Shown piece by piece: positions 62,660 through 64,000 of a DNA stretch of 64,000 nucleotides. The number at the start of each line of letters is the position of its first letter. Position 1 is the first letter of the stretch. The position numbers and the translations under genes are program-made. The stretch comes from Owenia fusiformis (lineage: Eukaryota > Annelida > Polychaeta > Sabellida > Oweniidae), in assembly GCA_903813345.2 (NCBI GenBank), contig CAIIXF020000007.1, forward strand, positions 20,941,564 through 21,005,563, given 5' to 3'. The notes below the pieces were generated by a model. The model had not been told where the DNA came from. It was given only the letters and a program-made list of their open reading frames with translations, and ran no database searches.

Positions 62660-64000
62660 CTTTCTTGTTAATTCCTACTTTCTCTGGTAAATGCTTTCTT
62701 GTCCCCTGGTTATCTAAGTGAATATATTACATCCACCGTTTGCTGGATTATCTTGTATAATTCGATTGTAACATTCAGGTTTACATAACTAATACATGTG
62801 TAGTATAGATTATAAACAGTTTCCAACTGATCAGCAATATGTAAAATGATAATCCTAATTTGTATGGTTCTATTAGATTAAGCAGCCATAAAATGTCTGT
62901 TCAGAAATCCTTCCTAACTCTTCCTGTTAAACTTGCCGTTTCCATGTGCAGGTTTTTGTATCAACTATTCATTTGAAAATCATATCACATGTGCGAACCA
63001 TACCAAACTCAAACCACAGCACTTCCCTTGGTGTAACCTAGTAAACTATGATCCCAGTCAAAATTATCGTCCATAAAATTCCACTTTTCAAAAAGGGTAT
63101 CCGAGCAGAAAATTTTATGAATATAGCACTGTTTATTTCAACACCTTTGGTTTAAATGTCCCTTGATTTCCATCCTCATTTGTTAGTATCACTTTCAGCT
63201 AAGATTGATACAATTTGGTGCTTTACTGGCTTCTTTCCTAAACGAGTGCTATCTTAACATTTTTCTGTGTCAATGATTTAAACTAAGACGTCATCAAATC
63301 CATAAAATCTTTACTAGTTCACATTTAAATAAACTTTGTGTATAAAGTGTTTGAAAGTTTAATATTCCAATACTATAAGCTTATACATTTACTTCTATTC
63401 AGCTTTATAAACCATCCAGGCTTGGGATTTCAAGTACATCTTAAGTTTATCCCTGCCTAGTGAGTTTATCAAAATTAGTCCAAATATCCATGTGTCGCAA
63501 AACTGTCATTTGTTGGAAAATCCGGAAACCTAGTACAGGTAAGCAGGTTTTTGAGTAACTGTGTACCTGTAATCAACAGGTAAGGATCAAACCTCAGATT
63601 TGTGAATACCTATACAGAAAGCCCTGTTCAGGTGTGCAGTTCTTTCAACTTTTAAAGGAGATTTTATTGTGTATGTCACACCTTGATGTTTGCATAGGCC
63701 GACATAAATGCTTGAAACACCAATAATCTTTGAACATGGTTACCCACTAAATGATAAGGCATACAGGGGTCAAAGGTTGCCACTGCAGGGCTTGAAGAAG
63801 GTCTTTCAGGACGCACAGAGGCCTTAGGTGTTTGAGTAATAAACTACCTGTCAATATGGTTCTGCCCTTTCCTTCAGGATTAATAACAAGACAGAATTAA
63901 ACTCTACATTAATAAACAAAATATCATGGGACAAAAGAAGTAGCAAATCAATATGTTTTTCAAAACACTATTAAATGTTTCTTTTAAGAGGATAAATTGA
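62660..64000 (-). promoter_or_regulatory. 5' flank / 5' UTR of the long-form first exon
   Basis: Upstream side of the first coding exon. A weak acceptor-like TTCACTTAG at about 62720 could mark an upstream untranslated exon. A run of CAGGTA, TACCTG, CAGGTA and CAGGTG sites at 63536-63634 suggests control by E-box or ZEB/Snail-type factors. No TATA box or start site can be fixed from sequence alone. Confidence 0.35.

Overview
The window is AT-rich, intron-dominated animal nuclear DNA. It has spliced exons with GT..AG borders, phase-matched junctions, long introns, cut-and-paste transposon remnants and several minisatellites. The palindrome TACATGTA recurs often, which I associate with molluscan and other marine lophotrochozoan genomes. 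The species and phylum are an inference; the sequence shows only a non-vertebrate-looking animal.

One gene spans almost the whole window on the minus strand: a class I bHLH E-protein, the family of vertebrate TCF3 (E2A), TCF4 and TCF12 (HEB) and of Daughterless. I assembled nine coding exons by hand, at 61417-62659, 44920-44987, 43815-43914, 35373-35428, 31266-31368, 30862-30932, 9544-9652, 7678-7802 and 7199-7393. Joined, they give 2070 nt, exactly 690 codons, with every junction in phase. The parts that identify the family are the VYSPSPDEFNQDSP block, the SPTGGKPGSPYY block, and TSPPINGSD..GSSQTRDV..ALAS. The last of these ends where the vertebrate proteins continue with IYSPD. The AD2 and bHLH exons would lie to the left of base 1; I could not find them in bases 1-7198.

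The 5' part of the gene is unusual. The first coding exon encodes 414 residues of Gln/Pro/Met/Ser-rich sequence with no recognisable vertebrate-type AD1 helix. Several further candidate alternative first or cassette exons lie in the large introns. The best, at 11423-11476, encodes 18 residues, joins in phase to the VYSPSP exon, and resembles the alternative first exon of vertebrate TCF4-A and HEB-Alt in both position and sequence. A second good one, at 31732-31815, encodes 28 residues. Weaker candidates lie at 27339-27424, 39025-39085 and 50890-50943. The reading is one gene with several promoters making a long form and N-terminally short forms. The shortest form would lack the basic cluster that probably serves as nuclear localisation signal.

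The 21-kb intron between the sixth and seventh exons holds a nested transposon complex at 22918-27085. The outer element has 243-bp terminal inverted repeats and 5-bp target duplications (ACTAT). Inside it are a 1010-bp fold-back element with its own 5-bp duplications (ACACT), an older partial copy of that element, and a 1.1-kb A/C-only-like satellite built on CACAACC. A 52-bp minisatellite lies at 28820-29311. The 16-kb intron holds a 563-bp MITE with 66-bp inverted repeats and TA target duplications. A minisatellite beside the second coding exon is built from copies of that exon's own 3' end and splice donor. Two short plus-strand reading frames near 41.6 and 42.6 kb could belong to a small nested gene but are not recognised.
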